From an uncultured Lachnospiraceae bacterium (GTDB lineage Bacteria; Bacillota; Clostridia; Lachnospirales; Lachnospiraceae), in assembly GCA_934338765.1 (NCBI GenBank), contig CAKRHL010000016.1, positions 1-22,819 of the forward strand: a stretch of DNA of 22,819 nucleotides. Direction: 5' to 3'. Under the pieces are notes generated by a model. It did not search any database. It saw nothing but the letters and a program-made list of their open reading frames with translations, and had not been told where the DNA came from. This document shows positions 15,701 through 22,262 of this stretch, in pieces (within the stretch, counting starts at the first letter, position 1; every line of letters begins with the position of its first letter). Made by a program: the position numbers and the translations under genes.

Positions 15701-16420
15701 ATGGATATAAAAGTAATGCCTGCCGGGGACAGTGCACTGGTGGTGGAATTTGGAAATGAGATTAATGAGGCGATCAATGAGAAGGTACATGCATTGGCCA
15801 AAAAGCTCCGACAGGAAAATATCCCCGGGATTACGGAGATGATTCCCACGTTTCGATCTCTGCTTGTTTCATATGATATGCTTCAGATTTCGTATTCAAA
15901 GCTTTCCGTGATGCTTTCCGTTTTAAGCCGCGAACTGGAAACGGAACGGGCAGCACATCACAGGATCGTGAAAATTCCGTGTTGTTATGGCGCAAGATTT
16001 GGTGCAGATCTGACTGGTATGGAACAATTAACCGGACTTTCCAGAGAGGAGATCATAGAGCTTCACAGCAGTGTGGATTATAAAATATATATGCTGGGAT
16101 TTTTGCCGGGCTTTGTGTATTTAGGAGGATTGGACAAACGTCTGGAGGTTCCGCGTCTTGATACACCACGAGTCAGAATCGGTAAAGGAGCGGTGGGGAT
16201 CGGAGGAAACCAGACAGGAATTTATCCTATGGATTCACCCGGAGGCTGGCGTCTGATCGGAGGAACTCCGGTGGATCTTTATGACCCGGAGAGGGAGGAT
16301 CCTGTTCTTTTGAGGGCTGGAGAATATATACGTTTTGTGCCAATTTCTATTATGGACTATTACGATATCCGACAGGAAATTTTAAAGGGAACATATTCAC
16401 TTGATGTAATACAGGAGTAA
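15701..16420 (+). CDS. pxpB: 5-oxoprolinase subunit PxpB (KipI family)
   Basis: A 239-residue allophanate-hydrolase-subunit-1 type protein. Family marks are IPCCYGARFGADLTG, YMLGFLPGFVYLGGL and AVGIGGNQTGIYPMDSPGGW, then GGTPVDLYDP. With PxpA and PxpC it forms the ATP-dependent 5-oxoprolinase that opens pyroglutamate to glutamate. The Bacillus relative is KipI, first described as a kinase inhibitor. Here all three subunits are in one operon, so the enzymatic role is preferred. It starts 21 bases after the aminotransferase gene and ends 11 bases before pxpC. GGGGA lies about 10 bases before the ATG. Confidence 0.94.
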   Translation: MDIKVMPAGDSALVVEFGNEINEAINEKVHALAKKLRQENIPGITEMIPTFRSLLVSYDMLQISYSKLSVMLSVLSRELETERAAHHRIVKIPCCYGARFGADLTGMEQLTGLSREEIIELHSSVDYKIYMLGFLPGFVYLGGLDKRLEVPRLDTPRVRIGKGAVGIGGNQTGIYPMDSPGGWRLIGGTPVDLYDPEREDPVLLRAGEYIRFVPISIMDYYDIRQEILKGTYSLDVIQE

Positions 16421-16431
16421 AAGGAGCGATT

Positions 16432-17352
16432 ATGGCAGTTGAGGTTATTATTCCGGGGATGCTGACCACTGTACAGGATTTGGGACGGTACGGTTATCAG
16501 CAGTCAGGTATGACCTGTTCCGGTGTTATGGATCAGCAGGCGTATAGGAAAGCGAATTATCTGGTGGGAAATCCAGAGACTTCAGCAGTTTTGGAATTCA
16601 CGGTATACGGTGGCAGCTACAGGTTCACAGAAGATACTGTTTTTGCACTCACAGGAGCTGACATGGGGGCTGCGATAGAGGGACAGCCGGTGGAAACAAA
16701 CCGGGCTGTTGAAGCGAAGAAAGGAGAAGTATTGAACCTGGGGATGGCGTCAAAGGGCTGTCGGACGTATCTCTCTGTTTCCGGTGGATTTTTGGTTCCG
16801 CTGGTTATGGGAAGCTATGCTACCAATATAAGATGTGAAATAGGCGGTTTTCATGGAAGAAAACTGAAAAGGGGAGATATCCTGGAAATCGGACAGAGTA
16901 ATGTGTCGTTTTCAGAAATTATAAATCGGAAAGTAAGTATCCCGGAGTATTCAAACGAGGTGGAAATAAGGGTGATTCCCGGTCCACAGGAAGAAATGTT
17001 TACCCGGAAGGGACTGCATACTTTTTATTCCGAGTACTATCAGGTGCAGGAAGACAGTGACCGGATGGGATACCGGCTGGATGGAAGCAGGATTGAAAGT
17101 AAAAACGGTACAGACATTGTGTCCGATGGGATCACCTTTGGTTCCATTCAGGTGACCGCAAGCGGAAAACCGATCATTCTGATGGCAGATCATCAGACTA
17201 CGGGAGGTTACGCCAAGATTGGTACCGTATGCCGGATGGATATCTGTAAGGTTGCACAGTGTAAGCCGGGGGATCAGATCCACTTTAAAAAAATAGATGT
17301 GGATAAGGCACAGAAATTGTACAAAGAAATGATATCAAAAGAATGCTTTTAG
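16432..17352 (+). CDS. pxpC: 5-oxoprolinase subunit PxpC (KipA family)
   Basis: A 306-residue allophanate-hydrolase-subunit-2 type protein (biotin-dependent carboxyltransferase-like). Recognised by IPGMLTTVQDLGRYGYQQ and SGVMDQQAYRKANYLVGNP at the start. Further on are RVIPGPQEEMF, then DRMGYRL, and PIILMADHQTTGGYAKIGTV near the end. It partners PxpB in the ATP-using half of the 5-oxoprolinase. No biotin carrier or carboxylase gene is nearby, in agreement with the 5-oxoprolinase assignment rather than urea or allophanate use. AAGGAG lies seven bases before the ATG. It is followed after 42 bases by the DUF1445 gene. Confidence 0.94.
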   Translation: MAVEVIIPGMLTTVQDLGRYGYQQSGMTCSGVMDQQAYRKANYLVGNPETSAVLEFTVYGGSYRFTEDTVFALTGADMGAAIEGQPVETNRAVEAKKGEVLNLGMASKGCRTYLSVSGGFLVPLVMGSYATNIRCEIGGFHGRKLKRGDILEIGQSNVSFSEIINRKVSIPEYSNEVEIRVIPGPQEEMFTRKGLHTFYSEYYQVQEDSDRMGYRLDGSRIESKNGTDIVSDGITFGSIQVTASGKPIILMADHQTTGGYAKIGTVCRMDICKVAQCKPGDQIHFKKIDVDKAQKLYKEMISKECF

Positions 17353-17394
17353 AAGAGAAGTTAAAAGAATGATGATATGGAAGGATGTGGGTTG

Positions 17395-18192
17395 ATGATG
17401 GATTATTTTCGTGCGAAACCAAAGGATATAAGAAAGAGGATTGCAGCGCAGGAAATTACCGGACCGACGGCCGGTATGTGTGCAGGGTATGCGCAGGCAA
17501 ATCTGGTTATTTTGCCCAGGGAATATGCGTATGATTTTCTACTGTTTACCCAGAGAAATCCACGGTCTTGTCCGTTGCTTGAGGTAGGGGATGTTGGAGA
17601 TCCGTATTTAAAAACAATGGCACCCGGTTGTGATATTACAAAGGAGATTCCCAAATACCGCATTTATAAAAAAGGAGAACTTCAGGGGGAATATCCGGAA
17701 ATATCAGATTATTGGAGGGAAGATCTGGTGAGCTTTCTGATCGGATGCAGTTTTTCCTTTGAGGCAGAGATGCTGGAGACTGGTATACCTGTCCGTCATA
17801 TTGAAGAAAAATGCAATGTGCCAATGTATAAAACCAATATTCCATGTCAGCCGGCAGGAATGTTTCGGGGAAATATGGTAGTCAGCATGCGGCCGATACC
17901 CTATCAACAGGTGTCGAAGGCTGTCATGGTAACGGGAGCGATGCCGAGAGTTCATGGTGCTCCGGTTCATATTGGAGCACCGGAGCAGATAGGAATCCGT
18001 GATCTGGATCAGCCGGATTTTGGGGATATGGTTACGATCCGGCCGGGAGAAGTGCCGGTATTCTGGCCATGTGGCGTAACACCGCAAAATGTCATTATGG
18101 AGTCAAAACCGGATTTGTGCATCACCCATGCACCGGGACATATGTTGATCACAGATGTCAGAAATATTGAATTGAAGTATGGATCAGATTAG
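17395..18192 (+). CDS. DUF1445 / YcsI family protein, D-glutamate cyclase N-domain-like
   Basis: A 265-residue protein of the family once called putative hydro-lyase (Bacillus YcsI). Family marks are GPTAGMCAGYAQANLVILP, QRNPRSCPLLEVGDVGDP, VMVTGAMPRVHGAPVHIG and ITHAPGHMLITD. In mammals this domain is the N-terminal half of D-glutamate cyclase DGLUCY, which interconverts D-glutamate and 5-oxo-D-proline; in this operon the other half (DUF4392) is encoded two genes downstream. In Bacillus, YcsI sits beside PxpA, PxpB and PxpC as here. The frame opens at 17377, but AAGGA nine bases before the ATG at 17395 favours that start. Cyclase activity of the bacterial protein is inferred from family and context. 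Confidence 0.88.
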   Translation: MMDYFRAKPKDIRKRIAAQEITGPTAGMCAGYAQANLVILPREYAYDFLLFTQRNPRSCPLLEVGDVGDPYLKTMAPGCDITKEIPKYRIYKKGELQGEYPEISDYWREDLVSFLIGCSFSFEAEMLETGIPVRHIEEKCNVPMYKTNIPCQPAGMFRGNMVVSMRPIPYQQVSKAVMVTGAMPRVHGAPVHIGAPEQIGIRDLDQPDFGDMVTIRPGEVPVFWPCGVTPQNVIMESKPDLCITHAPGHMLITDVRNIELKYGSD

Positions 18193-18204
18193 GAGGGATC
18201 GTGG

Positions 18205-18987
18205 ATGAAAATGGTGGATTTAAACTGTGATCTGGGTGAGAGTTTTGGAAACTACAAAATTGGAATGGATGAGCAGGTATTGCCATGGATCACATCGGCA
18301 AATATTGCATGCGGTTTCCACGCATCAGATCCGGTGATCATGGACAAAACTGTCCGGATGGCGGCAGAATGTGGCGTTAAGATCGGAGCGCATCCGGGAT
18401 ATCAGGATCTGGCAGGGTTTGGAAGACGTAATATGAAAGTCGCTCCCGTAGAGGTCACAGATCTCATTATATACCAGATAGGTGCTCTGAAAGCGTTTTG
18501 TGCAGCGTATGGCGTCAAGATGCAGCATGTAAAACCCCATGGAGCCTTATATAATATGGCAGATAAGGATGAGGAGCTTGCTATGGCGGTCTGCAGGGGA
18601 ATCCGGGCAGTGGATGAGGAGTTGATCCTGTTAGGACCCGGCAGTGGCAAAATGGTATGGGCTGCAAAAAAGCTTGGGTTGAAAACGGCAGGAGAAGTAT
18701 TTGCAGACCGTGCCTATATGGAGGATGGTTCGTTAGTGCCGAGAACACAGCCGGGAGCAATGATCAAAGAGGAAGAAGAAGCAATCAAACGTGTCCTGAA
18801 AATGGTACAGACGGGAACCGTTACTACCATCACCGGGAAAGAAATACCGGTGAAAGCTGATTCCGTCTGTGTTCACGGAGATGGAGAGAAAGCATTGTTG
18901 TTCGTACAAAAAATAAAAAAGGCATTGGATGAAGCAGGAATTGCAACAGCACCAATGAACCGGGTGATTGGAGAATGCTATGAATAA
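18205..18987 (+). CDS. pxpA: 5-oxoprolinase subunit PxpA (LamB/YcsF family)
   Basis: A 260-residue protein of the LamB/YcsF family. Marks in order are VDLNCDLGESFGNYKIG (residues 4-20), ANIACGFHASDP, GVKIGAHPGYQDLAGFGRR, VKPHGALYN and EVFADRAYMEDGSLVPR, then VCVHGD near the end; the His and Asp residues in these motifs are the conserved polar core. It supplies the hydrolytic half of the three-subunit 5-oxoprolinase. GGAGG lies eight bases before the ATG. The gene sits between the two putative D-glutamate cyclase halves rather than beside pxpBC, and its stop overlaps the next start by eight bases. Confidence 0.95.
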   Translation: MKMVDLNCDLGESFGNYKIGMDEQVLPWITSANIACGFHASDPVIMDKTVRMAAECGVKIGAHPGYQDLAGFGRRNMKVAPVEVTDLIIYQIGALKAFCAAYGVKMQHVKPHGALYNMADKDEELAMAVCRGIRAVDEELILLGPGSGKMVWAAKKLGLKTAGEVFADRAYMEDGSLVPRTQPGAMIKEEEEAIKRVLKMVQTGTVTTITGKEIPVKADSVCVHGDGEKALLFVQKIKKALDEAGIATAPMNRVIGECYE

Positions 18988-19810
18988 AGGGACACCGGAG
19001 GAAGTGACATTACGTTATTCCAAACGGGGAATGACACTGTTAAAAGAATATCTGCAGAAGGATTATTGTAAACAGGCGGCGCAAAAATTGCTGCGGGCAC
19101 CCAGAGGAAATGTATTGCTCACCACAGGCTTTTATGTGGGCGGATATGCAGAGACAGATGGTCCAATGGGAACCTTTGCTGTAGCTAAGGCACTGGGCGG
19201 ATTAGGCTTTCACTGCATTGTTATTACGGACAAATATTGTAAAGATCTGTTTGAAATAAAAAATATTCCGGTAGAATATGTTGATATTGATGCTGATCAT
19301 ACTGTTTATGAGAAGATCCTTGATAAATATCAGCCGGTATATTTGATCTCTATTGAGCGTTGTGGACATAATCGGGATAACGAGTATGCAAATATGCGGG
19401 GAATCAGTATTACCGGAGAAACCGCCTGTATTGATACATTATTTGAACTTGCTGCCAAAAAGAAAATTCCGACCATTGGAGTGGGAGATGGCGGCAATGA
19501 GATTGGCATGGGAAATGTCAAACGTATCATTGTGGAGAAACTGGAATTAAATCCCTGTGTGGTGATGGTGGATGATCTGATCATTGCTACCACTTCGAAT
19601 TGGGGAGCATATGCGCTTGCAGCTTATATGGCGAAGCTTTCCGGAGAACCGGTATTTATTACTTATGAAGAGATTGAGGAATATATGGCTCAGATCGTGG
19701 CACTTGGATGTGTTGATGGTGTTACGAAACAAAAGAAAATGGGAACGGACGGATTTAGTATGGAGATAGAAAAGGAAATCATTACCTCCTTAAAAGAGGC
19801 AATTGCCTGA
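18980..19810 (+). CDS. DUF4392 protein, D-glutamate cyclase C-domain-like
   Basis: A 276-residue protein that I recognise as the DUF4392 family, the C-terminal half of mammalian D-glutamate cyclase. The most striking motif is the glycine-rich GVGDGGNEIGMGNV. The segments VLLTTGFYVGGYAETDGPMG and LISIERCGHNRDNEYANMRG are also conserved in style, and DDLIIATTSNWGAYALAA follows. No signal or membrane segment is seen, so it is cytosolic. GGAG lies six bases before the ATG at 18980, which overlaps the pxpA stop (ATGAATAA), so coupling is likely. The in-frame TTG at 18968 lacks such a site. It ends four bases from the convergent Lrp gene with no terminator between. The predicted reaction is D-glutamate to 5-oxo-D-proline plus water, reversible. 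Confidence 0.85.
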   Translation: MNKGTPEEVTLRYSKRGMTLLKEYLQKDYCKQAAQKLLRAPRGNVLLTTGFYVGGYAETDGPMGTFAVAKALGGLGFHCIVITDKYCKDLFEIKNIPVEYVDIDADHTVYEKILDKYQPVYLISIERCGHNRDNEYANMRGISITGETACIDTLFELAAKKKIPTIGVGDGGNEIGMGNVKRIIVEKLELNPCVVMVDDLIIATTSNWGAYALAAYMAKLSGEPVFITYEEIEEYMAQIVALGCVDGVTKQKKMGTDGFSMEIEKEIITSLKEAIA

Positions 19811-19814
19811 CATT

Positions 19815-20270
19815 TTATGCAAAGTCCTTTGGCAGTACATGATAAATATTTTTGGTGGTTTTCAGGACAAAATGAGTGCAGGTGTTATCGACACCGGGAT
19901 GATTTTTGATGATCTGATGAAGCTGCTCCAGATGCTTTGAGCAGCGGCAGCTGACCTTTATCAGATAATCAAAGTTCCCGGTAAGATAATAGCAGGAAAC
20001 CACATAGGGAATCTGATTGACGAAGGCCACAAAATCTTCGGTGTACTGCGGATGCTCCAGACGCACCTCGATGAGTGCAGTAAGATCATTCCCCAGACTG
20101 TTCTCATCGATCAGAGTGGTGTATCCCCGGATGATCCCCTCCTTTTCCATATGGTGGATACGCTCAATAACGGAAGAGACAGACAGATGTATTTCCTTAC
20201 TGATATTGGAAGCTTTTTCACGGGCATTTTTCTTCAAGATTTCAAGGATTTTGTAGTCGATCGGATCCAT
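19815..20270 (-). CDS. Lrp/AsnC family transcriptional regulator
   Basis: A 151-residue regulator. The helix-turn-helix covers residues 4-50 (DYKILEILKKNAREKASNIS, then LSVSSVIERIHHMEKEGII), and the ligand-binding RAM domain covers about 66-140, with CYYLTGNFDYLIKV as its signature strand pair. Such proteins usually sense amino acids and act as dimers or octamers. The frame opens far upstream at 20459, but AGGAGG sits eight bases before the ATG at 20270. The longer N-terminus would be AT-rich low-complexity text crossing the operator. Its own promoter overlaps a 15-base palindrome that recurs before the next two plus-strand genes, suggesting autoregulation. Convergence with the D-glutamate operon hints at an amino acid of that pathway as effector (inference). 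Confidence 0.95.
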   Translation of the reverse strand: MDPIDYKILEILKKNAREKASNISKEIHLSVSSVIERIHHMEKEGIIRGYTTLIDENSLGNDLTALIEVRLEHPQYTEDFVAFVNQIPYVVSCYYLTGNFDYLIKVSCRCSKHLEQLHQIIKNHPGVDNTCTHFVLKTTKNIYHVLPKDFA

Positions 20271-20302
20271 ATGCGATACCTCCTGTTTTAATACGATGTT
20301 TC

Positions 20303-20317
20303 TGTATACAGTATACA
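20303..20317 (-). promoter_or_regulatory. Shared operator, copy 1 (lrp promoter)
   Basis: On the minus strand it reads TGTATACTGTATACA. Bases 3-8, TATACT (20310-20315), can serve as the -10 of the lrp gene, with TTTGCA (20332-20337) as -35 at a 16-base gap. A further degenerate half site CTATACA adjoins at 20318-20324. The RNA would begin near 20303. Confidence 0.75.
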
Positions 20318-20415
20318 CTATACAACGTTTCTGCAAAAAAGAAAATAGAAATTCTTCAAAATTGTTCGATTTTAACAAAAGAAAATTAGTTTTAAAAGAA
20401 ATCTGATAAAATGTG

Positions 20416-20444
20416 TTTACATAGAAAAAGCATATGTGTATACT
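20416..20444 (+). promoter_or_regulatory. Promoter of the AEC permease gene
   Basis: TTTACA (20416-20421), a 17-base gap and TATACT (20439-20444). The -10 is inside operator copy 2. RNA would start near 20451, about 70 bases before the ATG. Confidence 0.8.
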
Positions 20445-20451
20445 GTATACA
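20437..20451 (+). promoter_or_regulatory. Shared operator, copy 2 (permease promoter)
   Basis: TGTATACTGTATACA, a palindrome around a central T. It covers the -10 of the permease promoter and extends to the expected RNA start, a position suited to repression. Confidence 0.8.
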
Positions 20452-20520
20452 AAACACACAATGTTTATAGAAAAGAAATTACATTCAGTAGAGAAGATCT
20501 AAAGATCAAAGGGGGATAAA

Positions 20521-21450
20521 ATGAACGCAGAAATTGTCTTAAAGCAGATGGTTGTTATATTTTTGTTGATCATGGTGGGATATATATTACAGAAAAAGAA
20601 GCTTGTGACGCAAAAGGATGGAGCATGTTTGTCAAAGCTGATCGTAGAGGTGTTTAATCCGGCCATCATTGTCAGCAGCGTAATAGGAAATACCGGCAGC
20701 TCAAAGGAAAATATTGCACAGGCAGCATTTCTTGCAGCCATATTATTTTTTATGCTTATTTTTTTGGCGGTACCTGTATCGAGGATTTTTGCAAAAAAAC
20801 GTATGGATCAGAGGGTATATTCCCTAATCTTTGTGTTTTCCAATCTGGGCTTTATCGGGATACCGGTAGTCCAGTCTATATTTGGTAAAGGGGCATTGAT
20901 CTATGTAGCCATATTTATTCTGGAGTATAATATTCTTTTGTATACATATGGTTATCTGCTGGTCATGCCTCCAGACAGTAAGTTTCATCCGGGAAGTTTA
21001 AAATCGCTTCTTAATATGGGAACATTGTCCTGTCTGTTGGCATTACTCATATTTGTCTGCCATATCCGGCTTCCATATATATTAGGAACAACCATAACCT
21101 ATCTGGGGAATGTGGCGACACCTCTGGCACTGATCGTCATTGGTATATCCATAGGGCAGCAGGAGCATTTATACCGCATTTTCTGTCAATGGAAGCTGTA
21201 TCTTTTTCTGATCGTCAAGATGATCCTCGTACCGCTTGTGATAGCTGCAGTATTAAAAAGACTGCCAATATCAGAAGAGCTTGCCCGGGTCAGTGTGATC
21301 CTGATGGCAATGCCTGTGGGAAGTATGACGGTTTTGTTATTAAAGGAAAATAATTTGGAGGAGACATTATGCTCCGACAGTATTATTTTATCTTCTTTAT
21401 TATCTATCGTTTCAATTCCGTTTTTAGTGTATTGTTATCATTTTTTCTAA
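20521..21450 (+). CDS. AEC family permease (auxin efflux carrier type)
   Basis: A 309-residue integral membrane protein with about ten hydrophobic segments, beginning at residue 10 (MVVIFLLIMVGYIL). Family marks are VEVFNPAIIVSSV, VFSNLGFIGIPVVQSIFG and LILMAMPVGSMTVLL-like text near the end (here VILMAMPVGSMTVLLLKENN). AEC proteins move organic acids or amino acid derivatives out of or into the cell. The substrate here is unknown; a carboxylate linked to glutamate or 5-oxoproline is possible from context only. AAGGGGG lies before the ATG. It shares the operator palindrome with the divergent lrp gene and with the next gene. Confidence 0.9.
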   Translation: MNAEIVLKQMVVIFLLIMVGYILQKKKLVTQKDGACLSKLIVEVFNPAIIVSSVIGNTGSSKENIAQAAFLAAILFFMLIFLAVPVSRIFAKKRMDQRVYSLIFVFSNLGFIGIPVVQSIFGKGALIYVAIFILEYNILLYTYGYLLVMPPDSKFHPGSLKSLLNMGTLSCLLALLIFVCHIRLPYILGTTITYLGNVATPLALIVIGISIGQQEHLYRIFCQWKLYLFLIVKMILVPLVIAAVLKRLPISEELARVSVILMAMPVGSMTVLLLKENNLEETLCSDSIILSSLLSIVSIPFLVYCYHFF

Positions 21451-21476
21451 ATATAATAAGGAAAATGACAGGAAAA

Positions 21477-21505
21477 TTGACACGAAAAGGAAAAAACTGT
21501 ATACT
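21477..21505 (+). promoter_or_regulatory. Promoter of the cytidylate-kinase-like gene
   Basis: TTGACA (21477-21482), a 17-base gap and TATACT (21500-21505), an almost ideal vegetative promoter. The -10 is inside operator copy 3. RNA would start near 21512. Confidence 0.85.
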
Positions 21506-21512
21506 GTATACA
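21498..21512 (+). promoter_or_regulatory. Shared operator, copy 3 (kinase-like gene promoter)
   Basis: TGTATACTGTATACA, identical to copy 2 and with the same placement relative to the -10 box. It lies in the 123 bases between the permease and the kinase-like gene. Confidence 0.8.
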
Positions 21513-21573
21513 AGCAGTGTCCCGCCGGACGTTGTTTTATATAAAAATAATCATGTGAAGGGGAGGAATCAAT

Positions 21574-22179
21574 ATGCAGGAAAGATATGTTATTACGATC
21601 ACGAGACAATTTGGCAGCTTAGGACGTCCTATTGCCAGAGAAATGGCAAAGTTACTGGATATCGATTACTATGACAGAGACATTGTGGAAATGGCAGCAA
21701 AGGAGATGCAGCAGCCGGTATCTGTAGTCAGTGATATAGAAGAGAGTGGAAACAGTCTTTTGTCTAAGATGCGTTTTCCGCTTGGTACCGGAGAGCGCAG
21801 TATGCAGGACAAATTATTCCAGATCCAGCAAAAGATCATTACGGATATTGTAGACAGGGAGTCCTGCATTATTGTAGGAAGATGTTCGGATTATATTCTG
21901 CGCAATTATAAAAACTGCATTAATGTGTATATTTATGCCCCGTTTGAGGCGAGATATCATAATTGTGTCAACAGTCTGAATATGAATCCGAAGGAAGCCA
22001 AGAGGATGATCCAGGAGGTCGATCGTGCCAGACTCCAATATCATAAGAGATATGCAAAATATGAACCGGCGGATATCAATTATAAAGACATTCTGATCAA
22101 CAGCAGTCTGTTGGGAGTGGATGGTACAGCTGAGTATCTGGCGGAAATGGTTAAAAAGAAATTTGACTGGTTGTTTTAA
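21574..22179 (+). CDS. Cytidylate kinase-like family protein
   Basis: A 201-residue P-loop protein. It opens with VITITRQFGSLGRPIAREMA, which aligns by eye with the ISRQYGSGGREIA-type loop of cytidylate-kinase-like proteins, but the glycine run is broken (GSLGRP). Other marks are IDYYDRDIVEMAAKEM, SCIIVGRCSDYIL and NVYIYAPFEARYH, the last being the usual strand before the lid. There is also the VDRARLQYHKRYAKYEP segment. True CMP kinases carry a CMP-specific insert; this family does not, and its substrate is unknown. GGGGAGG lies seven bases before the ATG. It has its own promoter with the shared operator, so it is likely coregulated with the permease. Confidence 0.85.
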   Translation: MQERYVITITRQFGSLGRPIAREMAKLLDIDYYDRDIVEMAAKEMQQPVSVVSDIEESGNSLLSKMRFPLGTGERSMQDKLFQIQQKIITDIVDRESCIIVGRCSDYILRNYKNCINVYIYAPFEARYHNCVNSLNMNPKEAKRMIQEVDRARLQYHKRYAKYEPADINYKDILINSSLLGVDGTAEYLAEMVKKKFDWLF

Positions 22180-22185
22180 AATACG

Positions 22186-22219
22186 ATGCAAGGGGCAAAA
22201 TATTTTTTGACCCTTGCAT
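22186..22219. repeat. Hairpin between the kinase-like gene and gntR
   Basis: ATGCAAGGG (22186-22194) pairs with CCCTTGCAT (22211-22219). No T-run follows on the plus strand, so it is a poor intrinsic terminator. Its 3' arm overlaps the candidate gntR promoter. Confidence 0.5.
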
Positions 22220-22244
22220 TAAAATATAGTATCATAGGTATAAT
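22207..22244 (+). promoter_or_regulatory. Candidate promoter of the GntR-type gene
   Basis: TTGACC (22207-22212), a 17-base gap and TATCAT (22230-22235). Alternatively TTGCAT (22214-22219) with a 19-base gap to TATAAT (22239-22244). Either starts RNA shortly before the AAAGGAG ribosome site. Confidence 0.5.
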
Positions 22245-22262
22245 TGGGAAAGGAGATTATGT

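Noticed and set aside
20271..20459. A 63-residue N-terminal extension of the Lrp protein
   Set aside because: It crosses the operator and promoter, is AT-biased low-complexity text, and AGGAGG supports the start at 20270.
22186..22219. Hairpin after the kinase-like gene as intrinsic terminator
   Set aside because: No T-run follows the stem on the plus strand, and its 3' arm overlaps the next promoter.
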